This document shows positions 1 through 7,860 of a stretch of 64,000 nt of DNA, piece by piece. Location of the stretch: the NCBI GenBank assembly GCA_964473865.1, contig CAYYQN010000010.1, positions 1 through 64,000 of the forward strand, in the 5' to 3' direction. The notes below the pieces were generated by a model, which worked only from the letters and a program-made list of their open reading frames with translations, made no database searches and had not been told where the DNA came from. Each line of letters opens with the position of its first letter. Position 1 is the first letter of the stretch. The translations under genes and the position numbers were made by a program. This stretch comes from CAIMUX01 sp964473865. GTDB lineage: Bacteria; Eisenbacteria; RBG-16-71-46; CAIMUX01.

Positions 1-46
1 CCGGCATGCTCATGGCCCTCTCCAAGGCGGCCTGAGTTATGTCACA

Positions 47-364
47 TTGAGGCTAGCCAGACCGGGATCCGGTACCGGACCGGACACAGGAGTCGTCACG
101 CACATCGATATCACAATGGGTGGCAGGACGAAGTCAGTTACTGTTAGTATCATGACGCCGAGGGACTACGATCGGTGGTGGAAGGCCGTACGAAAACAGA
201 AGGACTATAACCGCCTGCGCGTCGCGGGCGAAATCCCATTCGGCGCGACGGTGGAAGGAAAGGCCGTCCTTCGGGTCCAGCAGTTAGTCATATGCATCCG
301 ATCGATCTTGGAAGCGTGTCCAGAGTACCAGAGGCTTCCCGATGCCAAAGGAGGCTACTGGTGA
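47..364 (+). CDS. hypothetical protein, probable integron cassette gene
   Basis: I do not recognise this 105-residue protein. It is rich in Arg/Lys and Trp/Tyr (for example DYDRWWKAVRKQKDYNR) and has no signal peptide or membrane segment. The reading uses a TTG start; an in-frame ATG at 116 would give 82 residues, and neither has a clear ribosome binding site. Hand counts over two 60-base lines inside it give about 55% GC, below the roughly two-thirds seen across most of the window. It ends 88 bases before an attC-like site in the orientation expected for a mobile gene cassette. Existence as a gene is likely; the start and function are open. Confidence 0.5.
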   Translation: MRLARPGSGTGPDTGVVTHIDITMGGRTKSVTVSIMTPRDYDRWWKAVRKQKDYNRLRVAGEIPFGATVEGKAVLRVQQLVICIRSILEACPEYQRLPDAKGGYW

Positions 365-452
365 TCCCCGCTATGCGAGGCCCGATCGACCGCCTCCGGG
401 TAAACGCTCGCCGGTCCAGCCACTCGGAGTGTCACAGCCGGACGCTGCGTTT

Positions 453-514
453 GCCTAACTATGGCGTGCACCTGACAGCCGCTTCGCGTCTGCAGGTGAC
501 GCCCGGTGTTAGCC
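453..514 (+). repeat. attC-like (59-base element) recombination site 1
   Basis: The 62-bp element starts with GCCTAAC (453-459, fits RYYYAAC) and ends with GTTAGCC (508-514, fits GTTRRRY except one base). Between them the arms GGCGTgCACCTG (463-474) and CAGGTGACGCC (493-503) are perfectly complementary apart from one extra G at 468, the kind of extrahelical base typical of attC sites. The loop contains GCCGCTTCGCG, as in well-known cassette sites. It lies 3' of the first gene in the right orientation. Confidence 0.75.
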
Positions 515-580
515 AGTGCCACTGAGAGCAGCGGTACTGGGGTGTAGACGAAGAAGGCTACGTACTGGAGGAAGGCTGCC

Positions 581-1942
581 ATGCCCATGGGCGACTCATT
601 TGCCAGCGCGCTATTGCTTCTCAGTGCAGCGATACTGCCGTTCCTGAGCGGGGGCGCGGCGGTGGCCGGATCGATCGCCCCTGTGTCATCAACCATCGGG
701 CCGGCGATTCTGGTCCTGACCCCATCTGCCGCTGAGCCGGTCTCCGTCACTACCGGAACAAGCCGTAAGCAGAACTGCACGATCGCCTACGCAGCCGATG
801 ATCACGTAGCGCTGGCCGGCAACAACGAGGACTGGACGGGCCTGTTCGCCAAGATCCAGTTCCTGCCGGCGACCGAGGGCAAATTCGGCCGGGTCTATTT
901 CGGCTTCGACGCGGTCCGCAATCCCGAGGGCCAGATGACGATCCGCGTTCCCCAGGGCGGGATGAACGAGAAGGGGCTGTTCTTCGACGCTGCCACCACC
1001 GAGAACGTGACTGTGCCGCCCGACTCTTCCAAGCCCTCTTTCCCCCAGGGCCAATCCCTGGTGCAGAAGGCCATGGAGACCTGTTCGACTGTCGAGGAGT
1101 TTCTGGAGTACTTCGACCGTTTTGACCAATCAGGACCTTGGGGCGGTCAGTTCCTGATTGGCGACCGCTTCGGGAATTCAGCGATCATCGAGCCCTTGAC
1201 GAGGACTCGCAAGACGGGCCGATACCAGGTGGTTACGAACTTCCTCCAGTCGAAGACCCCGCCCGAGACCTCCCGGGACCCCCGATACCGCCTCGCCGCA
1301 AAGATCCTCGACGAAAGCGACCGCTTCTCTGTCGACCTAATGCGGCGCATGCTGAGCGCGGTGCACTGGGAAGAGTACAGTGGGTCCATGACCGTCACCA
1401 TTTATTCGTACATCTGCGATCTCAAGCGCGGGGATATCTACGTCTACAATTTCCACGACTTCGAGCAAGTCGCCAAGATCAACCTGAAAGACGAACTCGC
1501 CAAGGGCGCGAGCCTGCGTAGCATCGCGTCTCTCTTCCCTTACGAGACCTTCGCCGAAAGGCGCTACAAGGGATGGAGGGTCGTTGAACTCCTGTGTGAG
1601 CGGGCTGTCCAGCACGGTCTTGCGGGGCCGGAGGGCGCAATCGATTACTACCGCGGCCTACGCTCCGGCGAAGACGGACTCGCGCAGTACGATGTCCACG
1701 AGACGCAACTCCTCGCGGCTGGCTACCGCCTGCTGGAAGAGGAGAAGGTCGACCTCGCGATCGGATTCTTCGAGTTGAGCGTCGCGGAACATCCGGAATC
1801 GGCGAACGCCTATGACAGCCTTGCTGAGGCCTACGTGGCTGCTGGCAAGAAGGAACTGGCGATAGCGAACTACGAGAAGTCTCTGAAGCTGGATCCGGCG
1901 AACGACAACGCGCGCCAGAGGCTGGAGGACCTGCGGCGGTGA
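581..1942 (+). CDS. exported Ntn-type linear amide hydrolase with C-terminal TPR
   Basis: This 453-residue protein looks like a choloylglycine-hydrolase / acyltransferase-fold (C45-like) N-terminal-nucleophile amidase. A hydrophobic signal-like segment covers residues 8-30. Cys66 begins the mature-like segment (NCTIAY) and is followed by NNEDW (81-85) and GMNEKGL, the usual pattern around the autocatalytically exposed Cys nucleophile. The last 85 or so residues form tetratricopeptide repeats (YDSLAEAYVAAGKKELAIANYEKSLKLDP region). The start at 581 follows GGAGGAAGG. The gene sits between the two attC-like sites, so it may be cassette cargo. The substrate (acyl amide, beta-lactam, peptide) cannot be told from sequence. 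Family placement is by motif only. Confidence 0.72.
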   Translation: MPMGDSFASALLLLSAAILPFLSGGAAVAGSIAPVSSTIGPAILVLTPSAAEPVSVTTGTSRKQNCTIAYAADDHVALAGNNEDWTGLFAKIQFLPATEGKFGRVYFGFDAVRNPEGQMTIRVPQGGMNEKGLFFDAATTENVTVPPDSSKPSFPQGQSLVQKAMETCSTVEEFLEYFDRFDQSGPWGGQFLIGDRFGNSAIIEPLTRTRKTGRYQVVTNFLQSKTPPETSRDPRYRLAAKILDESDRFSVDLMRRMLSAVHWEEYSGSMTVTIYSYICDLKRGDIYVYNFHDFEQVAKINLKDELAKGASLRSIASLFPYETFAERRYKGWRVVELLCERAVQHGLAGPEGAIDYYRGLRSGEDGLAQYDVHETQLLAAGYRLLEEEKVDLAIGFFELSVAEHPESANAYDSLAEAYVAAGKKELAIANYEKSLKLDPANDNARQRLEDLRR

Positions 1943-2003
1943 TGTGGTCTTCGTAACAGGGGCAGGGTTGGTGCCACGGGCGAGGCGTGTCGTACAAGCT
2001 GCG

Positions 2004-2063
2004 GGCTAACGACAGCATGCAGCGGCGCGTGCTGCGCGCCTCCGCTGATGCTGAGCGTCAGGC
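2004..2063 (+). repeat. attC-like recombination site 2 (degenerate right core)
   Basis: The site begins with GGCTAAC (2004-2010). Arms CAGCATgCAGCGG (2013-2025) and CCGCTGATGCTG (2042-2053) are complementary with one extra G at 2019, at the same place in the arm as in site 1. A GC-rich hairpin tip lies between them. The right core reads GTCAGGC (2057-2063) instead of GTTAGGC, so the crossover triplet is altered and the site may be decayed. It follows the amidase gene by 61 bases and precedes the next start codon by 15. Confidence 0.58.
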
Positions 2064-2078
2064 AACGGAGACCTCATC

Positions 2079-2816
2079 ATGAGTGAATCGCGATCACACA
2101 TGCTTGAAGAGGAACGCAGGATGCTCCGCGTGGAGCTGCAGGAGCTGAAGCGGTGCCAACTCCAGTACTTCACGCTCTCGGTATCCGGCACCGGTGCGCT
2201 TCTCGGCGTCTCGAAGTTGTTCGACAAGGCGCCTACCGGCGGTTTCTTCCTGATTCCCTTGGTCATCGTGCTCCCCTGCTGGTGGATCTTCTTCGACAAG
2301 GCCACGACGATTACCAGAATCGTGGCCTACACGAGGCATCTCGAGGCCGGTCTTGCGCGCATCGCGGCCGGCTCGGCGGCCCGTCCGGGTCTTCGTGGTT
2401 GGGAGAACGCGTTGGGGGTCTGGCGTCGTGCCCAGGCCGCCAAGCCCTTGCCGGTGTTGGTGGCGATTCTTCGGGGTCTGCTCTCCGCATTCTGGATCGC
2501 CCCGCGCCTCTTGTTCACCCGAAGCTTGCACCGGTATTGGATCGTGAATTGGATCACCTTCTTTGCGCTCTCGACGGTATGCCTCGCGCTCGCCGGCACC
2601 ACGGCACTCGCGATCCGCTGGACCTTCTGGGTTGCGCTTGCTGGTGTGCTCTGCGTCGCGGGCTCCGCCGCGGAGACCCTACGAGAGCTTCTAGATGGTA
2701 AGTATTCCTTTGATGAGAATGAAAGGATGTGGGATCTGGTCATTCGTGAGGTAGAGGCCCAACTATCCGCCGAAGCCACCGGCCCCGCCGCCTCCGTTGC
2801 CGGGCCCGCGGCCTAG
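2079..2816 (+). CDS. hypothetical multi-pass membrane protein
   Basis: This unrecognised 245-residue protein opens with a charged coiled-coil-like stretch (about 1-30). Two hydrophobic segments follow near residues 33-50 and 55-72, then a cytosolic-looking loop, and two more membrane segments near 155-200 before a charged C-terminus that ends in an Ala/Pro-rich tail. The motif FDKATTITRIVAYTRHLE follows the second membrane segment. GGAG at 2067-2070 sets the start, which lies just after attC-like site 2, as is usual for cassette genes. No attC was found after its stop, so it is either the terminal cassette or a resident gene. Confidence 0.6.
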   Translation: MSESRSHMLEEERRMLRVELQELKRCQLQYFTLSVSGTGALLGVSKLFDKAPTGGFFLIPLVIVLPCWWIFFDKATTITRIVAYTRHLEAGLARIAAGSAARPGLRGWENALGVWRRAQAAKPLPVLVAILRGLLSAFWIAPRLLFTRSLHRYWIVNWITFFALSTVCLALAGTTALAIRWTFWVALAGVLCVAGSAAETLRELLDGKYSFDENERMWDLVIREVEAQLSAEATGPAASVAGPAA

Positions 2817-3014
2817 CGGCACGTTCGACCGGCCTGGCGTTGGTCCCGGAAGATCCGCGGTCGAGAACCTGGCGTCTTCCTTGGACGGCCATGATGACCA
2901 CGGAACCGGGTCAGGTAGGTCGCGGCCGGCGTGTTGGCGTCGATGGGTGCTGTCACCAATCGGCCACCAGCCGGCAGCCTCTTTGATGATACCCGGCGAG
3001 GACTCGATGGCGGT
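2817..3014. other. intergenic, no attC or promoter seen
   Basis: I searched this 198-base gap for a third attC site because it follows a possible cassette gene. No RYYYAAC/GTTRRRY pair at the right distance is present. Only weak short palindromes such as GGTGctgtCACC are visible. Confidence 0.5.
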
Positions 3015-4001
3015 ATGAGGAACAGCATGACCTTGATGGATGCCCTGTGCGCTCACTCAAGCCCGGTGGTGGCTTGGCGGGCGCGGACGCTGCTGGCGGG
3101 GGAGTCGGAGAGAGCCCCGGCGATGCGCAGACTCCGAAAAGCCATCGGCGCTTCGGCCATGGCACGTCGGCTGCTCAAGGGACTGAAAGGCGAACGCGTC
3201 AATCCGTATCGCAAGTGGCAGGGACCGCACTGGACGCTCTATTCGCTGGCCGAGATCGGCTACCCGCCTGGAGACAAGAGACTGTTCCCCCTGCGCCAGC
3301 GCGTCCTTGACTGGATGTTCGCGCCGGCCTTTCTGAAGGCGCCCAGCACGCTCGTCCTTCCGGACCAGCCCAAGCGGCCGCGGCGTTGCGCCTCCATGGA
3401 GGGCAACACGATTCGGGCGCAGCTTCTGCTGGGCATTGTCGACGAGGAGCGCGTGCCATTGTTGGTCGAGCGTCTCATCGCCATGCAATGGCCGGACGGC
3501 GGCTGGAATTGCGACAAGCAGCCTGGCGCGCGCACCTCCTCTGTGCAGGAGACCCTGCTTCCGCTGCGCGGGCTCGCTTGCTGGGCTCGTGCCCGAGCCG
3601 ACGGGGGAGCCGGTCGGGCTGCGCGCCGCGCAGCGGAGTTTCTCCTGAAGCGCCGTCTGCTCTGGCGTCGAACCGACGGCACCATCATCCAGCCGCAGTG
3701 GGGCGGTCCGGTCGACAAGGTGCACTATCCGATCCGCTTCTACGACGTTCTGAGCGCCCTCCTGGTCATGGCAGAGATGGGTCTGGTTCGGGATCCACGC
3801 TGCGCGGACGCGCTTGACCTACTCGAGAGCAAGCGGCTCGCCGACGGCACATTCCCTGTCGAGTGGACCAACGTGAAGACGGCCGACCGAATAGAGAGCC
3901 GCGGGACCTACGCCGACTGGGGCCCACTCTCCAAGCGCAAGGGCCATCCGCTGGTAACCGTGGATGCGCTCCGGGTTCTGCAGGAGGCTGGGCGAGTTTG
4001 A
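3015..4001 (+). CDS. prenyltransferase/squalene-cyclase-fold protein, non-canonical
   Basis: The 328-residue protein has the alpha/alpha-barrel repeat pattern of terpene cyclases and protein prenyltransferases, with a QW-like motif WPDGGWNCDKQPGAR followed by SSVQETLLPLRGL. I do not see the catalytic DxDD or DCTAE motifs of squalene-hopene cyclases, so it is more likely a structural relative of unknown activity than an active cyclase. An ATG at 3027 preceded by GAGGAA at 4 bases is an equally good start and would remove four residues. It is followed after 60 bases by a methyltransferase gene on the same strand. Confidence 0.65.
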   Translation: MRNSMTLMDALCAHSSPVVAWRARTLLAGESERAPAMRRLRKAIGASAMARRLLKGLKGERVNPYRKWQGPHWTLYSLAEIGYPPGDKRLFPLRQRVLDWMFAPAFLKAPSTLVLPDQPKRPRRCASMEGNTIRAQLLLGIVDEERVPLLVERLIAMQWPDGGWNCDKQPGARTSSVQETLLPLRGLACWARARADGGAGRAARRAAEFLLKRRLLWRRTDGTIIQPQWGGPVDKVHYPIRFYDVLSALLVMAEMGLVRDPRCADALDLLESKRLADGTFPVEWTNVKTADRIESRGTYADWGPLSKRKGHPLVTVDALRVLQEAGRV

Positions 4002-4061
4002 GCGGTCATCGCCGGGAGCTGCATCGCCGGGCAGACCAGGACAACTGGGTTGGAGATTGCC

Positions 4062-4916
4062 ATGCCGGACGAACCGCTTGTGGTTGCGCTGAACAGGTCG
4101 CGTCTCTACGACGGGGCCATGGCGTACATCGGGGAGCTCTATGACCGGGTGGAGTCCGGGATCGCCGACGTCCAGACCTTACGTCGACTGATTGGCGCGA
4201 GGAAGCTGAAGATCCTCGAGGTCTTCTGTGGACACGGCCGCATCCTGCTGCCCCTGGCAGAAGACGGACACCTCATCACCGGCATTGACTTGTCGGCGAC
4301 GTTCCTGGGAATCCTTGAGCAGAGGGCCGCAAAGCTGCCGAGGGCCATCCGCCGGAACATCACGCTCATACGGGGCGACGCCGTAGCCGGCAAGTACCCG
4401 CCGGACTTTGACCTCGTGATCCTCGGGGGCAACTGCCTATACGAGCTGGGAACGCCAGGGGACCAGGAAGCCTGCATTGCACATGCCGCGCAGGCGCTGA
4501 AAAGCAGCGGCCACCTCTGGCTCGATTGTGACCACCAGGAAGGGGACCTGAAGGAGACCTGGCGGAATGTGGGCGAGGTCAATGACAACGCATTCCCAAG
4601 CGGCGTCTGTGCTGACGGTGCGGTGGTGCGATCCACCAGCGAGACCCTATGGTTCGATGCGGCAAGGCGGCTGGTGCGCGCAAGACGACAGACGGTGGTC
4701 CGGAAGGACGGCAGAGTGCTGCATGAGCAGGCGTTTGTCGTGCAGACCCATCCACCCAGCACTGCCGAAATGCGCTGGTGGCTGGAGCGCCACGGGTTCG
4801 AGGTCATTTCCCTGTGGGGCGACCATGCCCGCGCGATCCCCTATACCGATGAGGCTGCGCGCGCGACCTTCTGGGCACGCAAGCAAGACCAGTCCGCCCT
4901 CACGGCGCCAGAATGA
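4062..4916 (+). CDS. class I SAM-dependent methyltransferase
   Basis: The 284-residue protein carries the SAM-binding motif I as ILEVFCGHGRILLPLA followed by the acidic motif II in GIDLSATFL and the motif IV-like DLVILGGNCLYEL. These define a Rossmann-fold class I methyltransferase. The substrate is unknown. The ATG at 4062 is preferred over an upstream TTG at 4050 because GGAG (4052-4055) sits 6 bases before it. Its last 17 bases overlap the 3' end of the convergent beta-propeller gene. It may be cotranscribed with the cyclase-fold gene just upstream. Confidence 0.85.
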   Translation: MPDEPLVVALNRSRLYDGAMAYIGELYDRVESGIADVQTLRRLIGARKLKILEVFCGHGRILLPLAEDGHLITGIDLSATFLGILEQRAAKLPRAIRRNITLIRGDAVAGKYPPDFDLVILGGNCLYELGTPGDQEACIAHAAQALKSSGHLWLDCDHQEGDLKETWRNVGEVNDNAFPSGVCADGAVVRSTSETLWFDAARRLVRARRQTVVRKDGRVLHEQAFVVQTHPPSTAEMRWWLERHGFEVISLWGDHARAIPYTDEAARATFWARKQDQSALTAPE

Positions 4917-7701
4917 CCCGCACGCTCCGCTCCTCGGTTCCCGTCGCCACGCGCGCCCAGTAGGCGCCGGTCGCGACCCGCCGCCCGCCGTCGTCCCGCC
5001 CGTCCCAGGCCAGGCTCGCGATCCCCGCGGAACGCCGGCCGTTTTCCAGACTCCGGAGCCGGCGCCCCTGCGCGTCATAGACCTCCGCGCAGATGTTCGC
5101 TTCCCCGGCCAGCTCCAGGCGCAGGGTCGTGGAGCCTCGGAACGGATTCGGGCTCGCCGTCCAGTCGCGCAGAACCGACGGACGCCGGTGCAGCGCGGAG
5201 GCCGGGCTCGCCCCTCCCGCGCCGGCAGCCGCGCCCGGTCCCGCGCCATTGCCGCCACCGTCGATGGGGGTGCCTTCCGCCACTCCGCTGGCCGCATCCG
5301 GCAGGTCGATTTCGTAGACTCCGTTTCCGAACGTGGCCGCCCGCATCTTCCCCGCCGTCGGGTTGATGATGAGGTCCAGCACCTGGGCCGTGGGCATTCC
5401 GGCGGTGAGATCCAGCCACTCCGCTCCGCCGTCCGTGGTCGAGAAGACGCCCAGGTCGGTCCCCACATACGCCCAGTTGGGATCCCGCGGGTCGACGACC
5501 ACGCACTGGATCGGGATGTCGGGCAGATTGCCGGTCCGATCGATCCAGGTCAGCCCCGCGTCGCTGCTGAAGAAGACGTGCGGCGTGCCGAATCCCGAGA
5601 AGCTCATCCAGACCTTCCGGCTGTCGGTGCGGGCAAACGCGAAATCGGTCGGGTACCGATTGGGAAGGCCGGCGGTCACGTCGGTCCAGCTCGTGCCGCC
5701 GTTCACGCTTCGTTTGACCTGAACCGTGGCCCCGGTGGTGCCGCTGCCGGTGGCCGCCAACACGGTGTCCGGACTGGTGAAGGAGACGCCGATGATCGCC
5801 ATCGGCGTGCCGTTCCAGTTGTCGTTGCCGTCGGGGTAGCTCCAGGTGGCGCCGCCGTTGTCCGACCGCTTGACGCCCCGCGTGCCGGCGTACAGAACGT
5901 CGGGATCGCTCTCCGAGATCACAAACGGCGCGATGAAGTTGGCCTCGCCGGAGGAGTAGGGATGGACCTCCGACCAGGAGTCCCCCCCATCCGGGCTCTT
6001 GTACATGTTCAGGTACACGTACTCTTCGTAGATCACGTCCTCGTCGCGGGGATCGATCGCGCACCAGCCCCCGTCTCCGCCGAAGATCTTGGACCACGAG
6101 GGAGATCCGGTGTACTTGATCGTCCCATTGTCCTGGAGCCCCCCCACCGCCAGACCGGACGCGGCATAGCCGCCCGCGAACCCGGCGTAGAACTGGGTGG
6201 TGACGAATCCGCCGTTCTTGCCGGACCAGGTCTGCCCGCCATCGGATGACCGGAACACGCCCCCGTCGCTCCCGACGTACACGACCAGGGGGTCCGTGGG
6301 GTGAAAGGCGATGGCGTGCTGATCGGCGTGGACGTAGTCGGGCGATCCCTCCTCGCCTCCCGCCGGGATGACCCCCATGCTGCCGTTGTACCAGTAGGAC
6401 ACCTGCCCCAGAGCGGTACCCCCCTGTGTACTGCGGTACCAGTCAAGACCGCCGCAGAGGACGAGGTTGGGATCGTGGGGGCTGATCCCGATCACGTTGT
6501 CGTACCAGGCCTGGCTCCCGGCCCAGTTCACAGCGGCGATGTTGGTCCACGTGCCGCCTCCGTTGGTGCTCCGGAAGAGGCCCACCACCTGCCGGCTGCT
6601 GGCGTTGGAAACGCCGGCGTAGACCACCGAAGGCCCTGAAACGGCCGGCCGGATCGCGAGCGGACAGCGGCCGAAGTCGCTGGTCGGAAGCCCGCCGCCC
6701 AGCAGCGTCCAGGAAGCGCCGCCGTCGACGGATCGGTAGATCCCGGGATCGGGCGTGCTGTTGAGTTGTCCGTGCGAGACATAGACCCGTTGCGTATCGT
6801 TCGGATCGATCACCACATCCATGGCCATGAGGACGGGGTGCGCCAGCGTCCAGTTGGCGCCGCCGTCGGTGGTTTTGTACAGACCTTCGCTGGTCGCGGC
6901 CCAGAGCACCTGGGGGTCGGCCGGATCCATGCGGAGGGAGAGCACGACGCGGTGCTGGTCGAAGCTCCAGGTCAGGCCGGTCTCCTGCCAGGTGGCCCCC
7001 CCATCCGCGCTCTTGATGATTCCGATCCCGTAGCTGGCGCGCGCGCCGGGCGTGCCCACGAGCGGCCGCTGGTAGCGGCTGATTTCACCGGTTCCCACAT
7101 ACATGACCTGCGGATCCGTGGGATCGATGACGATGGCGCTCACGGCCAGCGAGGGGAAGCCGGTCTCCACGCGAGTCCAGGCCGCAGCTCCCTCTCCGCC
7201 CGTCTCCGATTTCCACAGGCCGCCGCTGGCGGATCCGGCCCAGATCACCAGCGGGTTGGCCGGGTCGATGGCGAGCGCCAGGACCCGGCCGCCGATGTTG
7301 TCGGGCCCGAGCGAAGTCCAGCCGCGGGCCTTGTCCGCCACGGCGGGTCGAATCTCACTCCTGGCTTTCTGCCACGCCGTGAAGTAGGCCGCCTTGGGAA
7401 TCAGCTCGTCCGGATAGGCGCGGATGCCATACCAGTACTCGAAGTAGTCCCAGGCCTTTCCTTCCTCCAGCTTCTCGCCGCGCTGGCCTCCCGCGAGCCG
7501 GGCCAGCAGGCCGCCCCGCTCCGCCTCCTCTCTGGCCTCCCAGGGAGGCTCGGAAGCGCGCTCCTCTCCCACCAAGCGTTCGAACTGCCGCTCCAGCCGG
7601 CGCTCGAGGCCGGGGCCCGCGAACCGGGGCGCAACGAGCAGGATGGCGGCGACAGCCGGAACGGCGAGGGCGCACCACTGAAGAGCACGGCGGGACATCA
7701 T
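4900..7701 (-). CDS. exported BNR/sortilin-like beta-propeller protein with FlgD-type C-terminal tail
   Basis: The product is about 933 residues. An N-terminal hydrophobic segment (QWCALAVPAVAAILLVAPRF region) acts as signal or anchor. Many BNR/Asp-box repeats follow, of the SADGGATW, SVDGGASW and SSDGGQTW type, which fold as large beta-propellers seen in sialidase-like and VPS10/sortilin-like proteins. The end matches FlgD-type Ig sorting tails: NPFRGSTTLRLEL, VYDAQGRRLRSL, WDGRDDGGRRVATGAYWAR. This tail is common on secreted proteins of FCB-type bacteria. Two adjacent ATGs (7701, 7698) follow AAGGAG. No catalytic sialidase residues could be assigned, so the role may be surface binding or glycan/peptide recognition. 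Confidence 0.82.
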   Translation of the reverse strand: MMSRRALQWCALAVPAVAAILLVAPRFAGPGLERRLERQFERLVGEERASEPPWEAREEAERGGLLARLAGGQRGEKLEEGKAWDYFEYWYGIRAYPDELIPKAAYFTAWQKARSEIRPAVADKARGWTSLGPDNIGGRVLALAIDPANPLVIWAGSASGGLWKSETGGEGAAAWTRVETGFPSLAVSAIVIDPTDPQVMYVGTGEISRYQRPLVGTPGARASYGIGIIKSADGGATWQETGLTWSFDQHRVVLSLRMDPADPQVLWAATSEGLYKTTDGGANWTLAHPVLMAMDVVIDPNDTQRVYVSHGQLNSTPDPGIYRSVDGGASWTLLGGGLPTSDFGRCPLAIRPAVSGPSVVYAGVSNASSRQVVGLFRSTNGGGTWTNIAAVNWAGSQAWYDNVIGISPHDPNLVLCGGLDWYRSTQGGTALGQVSYWYNGSMGVIPAGGEEGSPDYVHADQHAIAFHPTDPLVVYVGSDGGVFRSSDGGQTWSGKNGGFVTTQFYAGFAGGYAASGLAVGGLQDNGTIKYTGSPSWSKIFGGDGGWCAIDPRDEDVIYEEYVYLNMYKSPDGGDSWSEVHPYSSGEANFIAPFVISESDPDVLYAGTRGVKRSDNGGATWSYPDGNDNWNGTPMAIIGVSFTSPDTVLAATGSGTTGATVQVKRSVNGGTSWTDVTAGLPNRYPTDFAFARTDSRKVWMSFSGFGTPHVFFSSDAGLTWIDRTGNLPDIPIQCVVVDPRDPNWAYVGTDLGVFSTTDGGAEWLDLTAGMPTAQVLDLIINPTAGKMRAATFGNGVYEIDLPDAASGVAEGTPIDGGGNGAGPGAAAGAGGASPASALHRRPSVLRDWTASPNPFRGSTTLRLELAGEANICAEVYDAQGRRLRSLENGRRSAGIASLAWDGRDDGGRRVATGAYWARVATGTEERSVRVILAP

Positions 7702-7757
7702 GATTCTGTGTCTCCTTGTAGGCGGAGAGGGTCCGGGAGGCGGCGTTGGTAGTGCCA

Positions 7758-7766
7758 AGTATAGCA
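7758..7766 (-). promoter_or_regulatory. extended -10 promoter for the beta-propeller gene
   Basis: Read on the minus strand the bases are TGCTATACT, an extended -10 element (TGn-TATAAT with one mismatch). It lies 57 bases upstream of the start codon of the beta-propeller gene. No good -35 is seen, as is acceptable for extended -10 promoters. Confidence 0.45.
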
Positions 7767-7823
7767 GAAATCCCCAGCCCACTGCCGCGACGATCCGTCT
7801 CGACGGGGCCTTCCGGGGCCGCG

Positions 7824-7852
7824 TTGACCGCACACTCCGGTCCGCGTAAGCT
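7824..7852 (+). promoter_or_regulatory. possible sigma-70-type promoter for the HDOD gene
   Basis: TTGACC (7824-7829) and a weak TAAGCT (7847-7852) are separated by 17 bases. Transcription would begin only a few bases before the ATG at 7861. There is no Shine-Dalgarno in the short gap, so a leaderless message is possible. Confidence 0.35.
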
Positions 7853-7860
7853 CTGGCGCC

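Noticed and set aside
36..42. GTTATGT as the right core of another attC before the first gene
   Set aside because: The sequence fits partly, but the left half would lie outside the window and the visible arm cannot be paired. It remains possible, not supported.
2813..2850. GCCTAGC to GTTGGTC pair as a third attC site
   Set aside because: The spacing is far too short for attC, the arms are not complementary, and the core does not read AAC/GTT.
4567..6249. Long + strand open frame opposite the beta-propeller gene
   Set aside because: Its product has no family resemblance and lies antisense to well-defined BNR repeats. High GC makes long antisense frames common here.
7743..7757. TGGCACT-N4-ACGC as a sigma-54 promoter on the minus strand
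   Set aside because: The -12 element is poor, and the adjacent extended -10 (TGCTATACT) explains transcription of the beta-propeller gene better.
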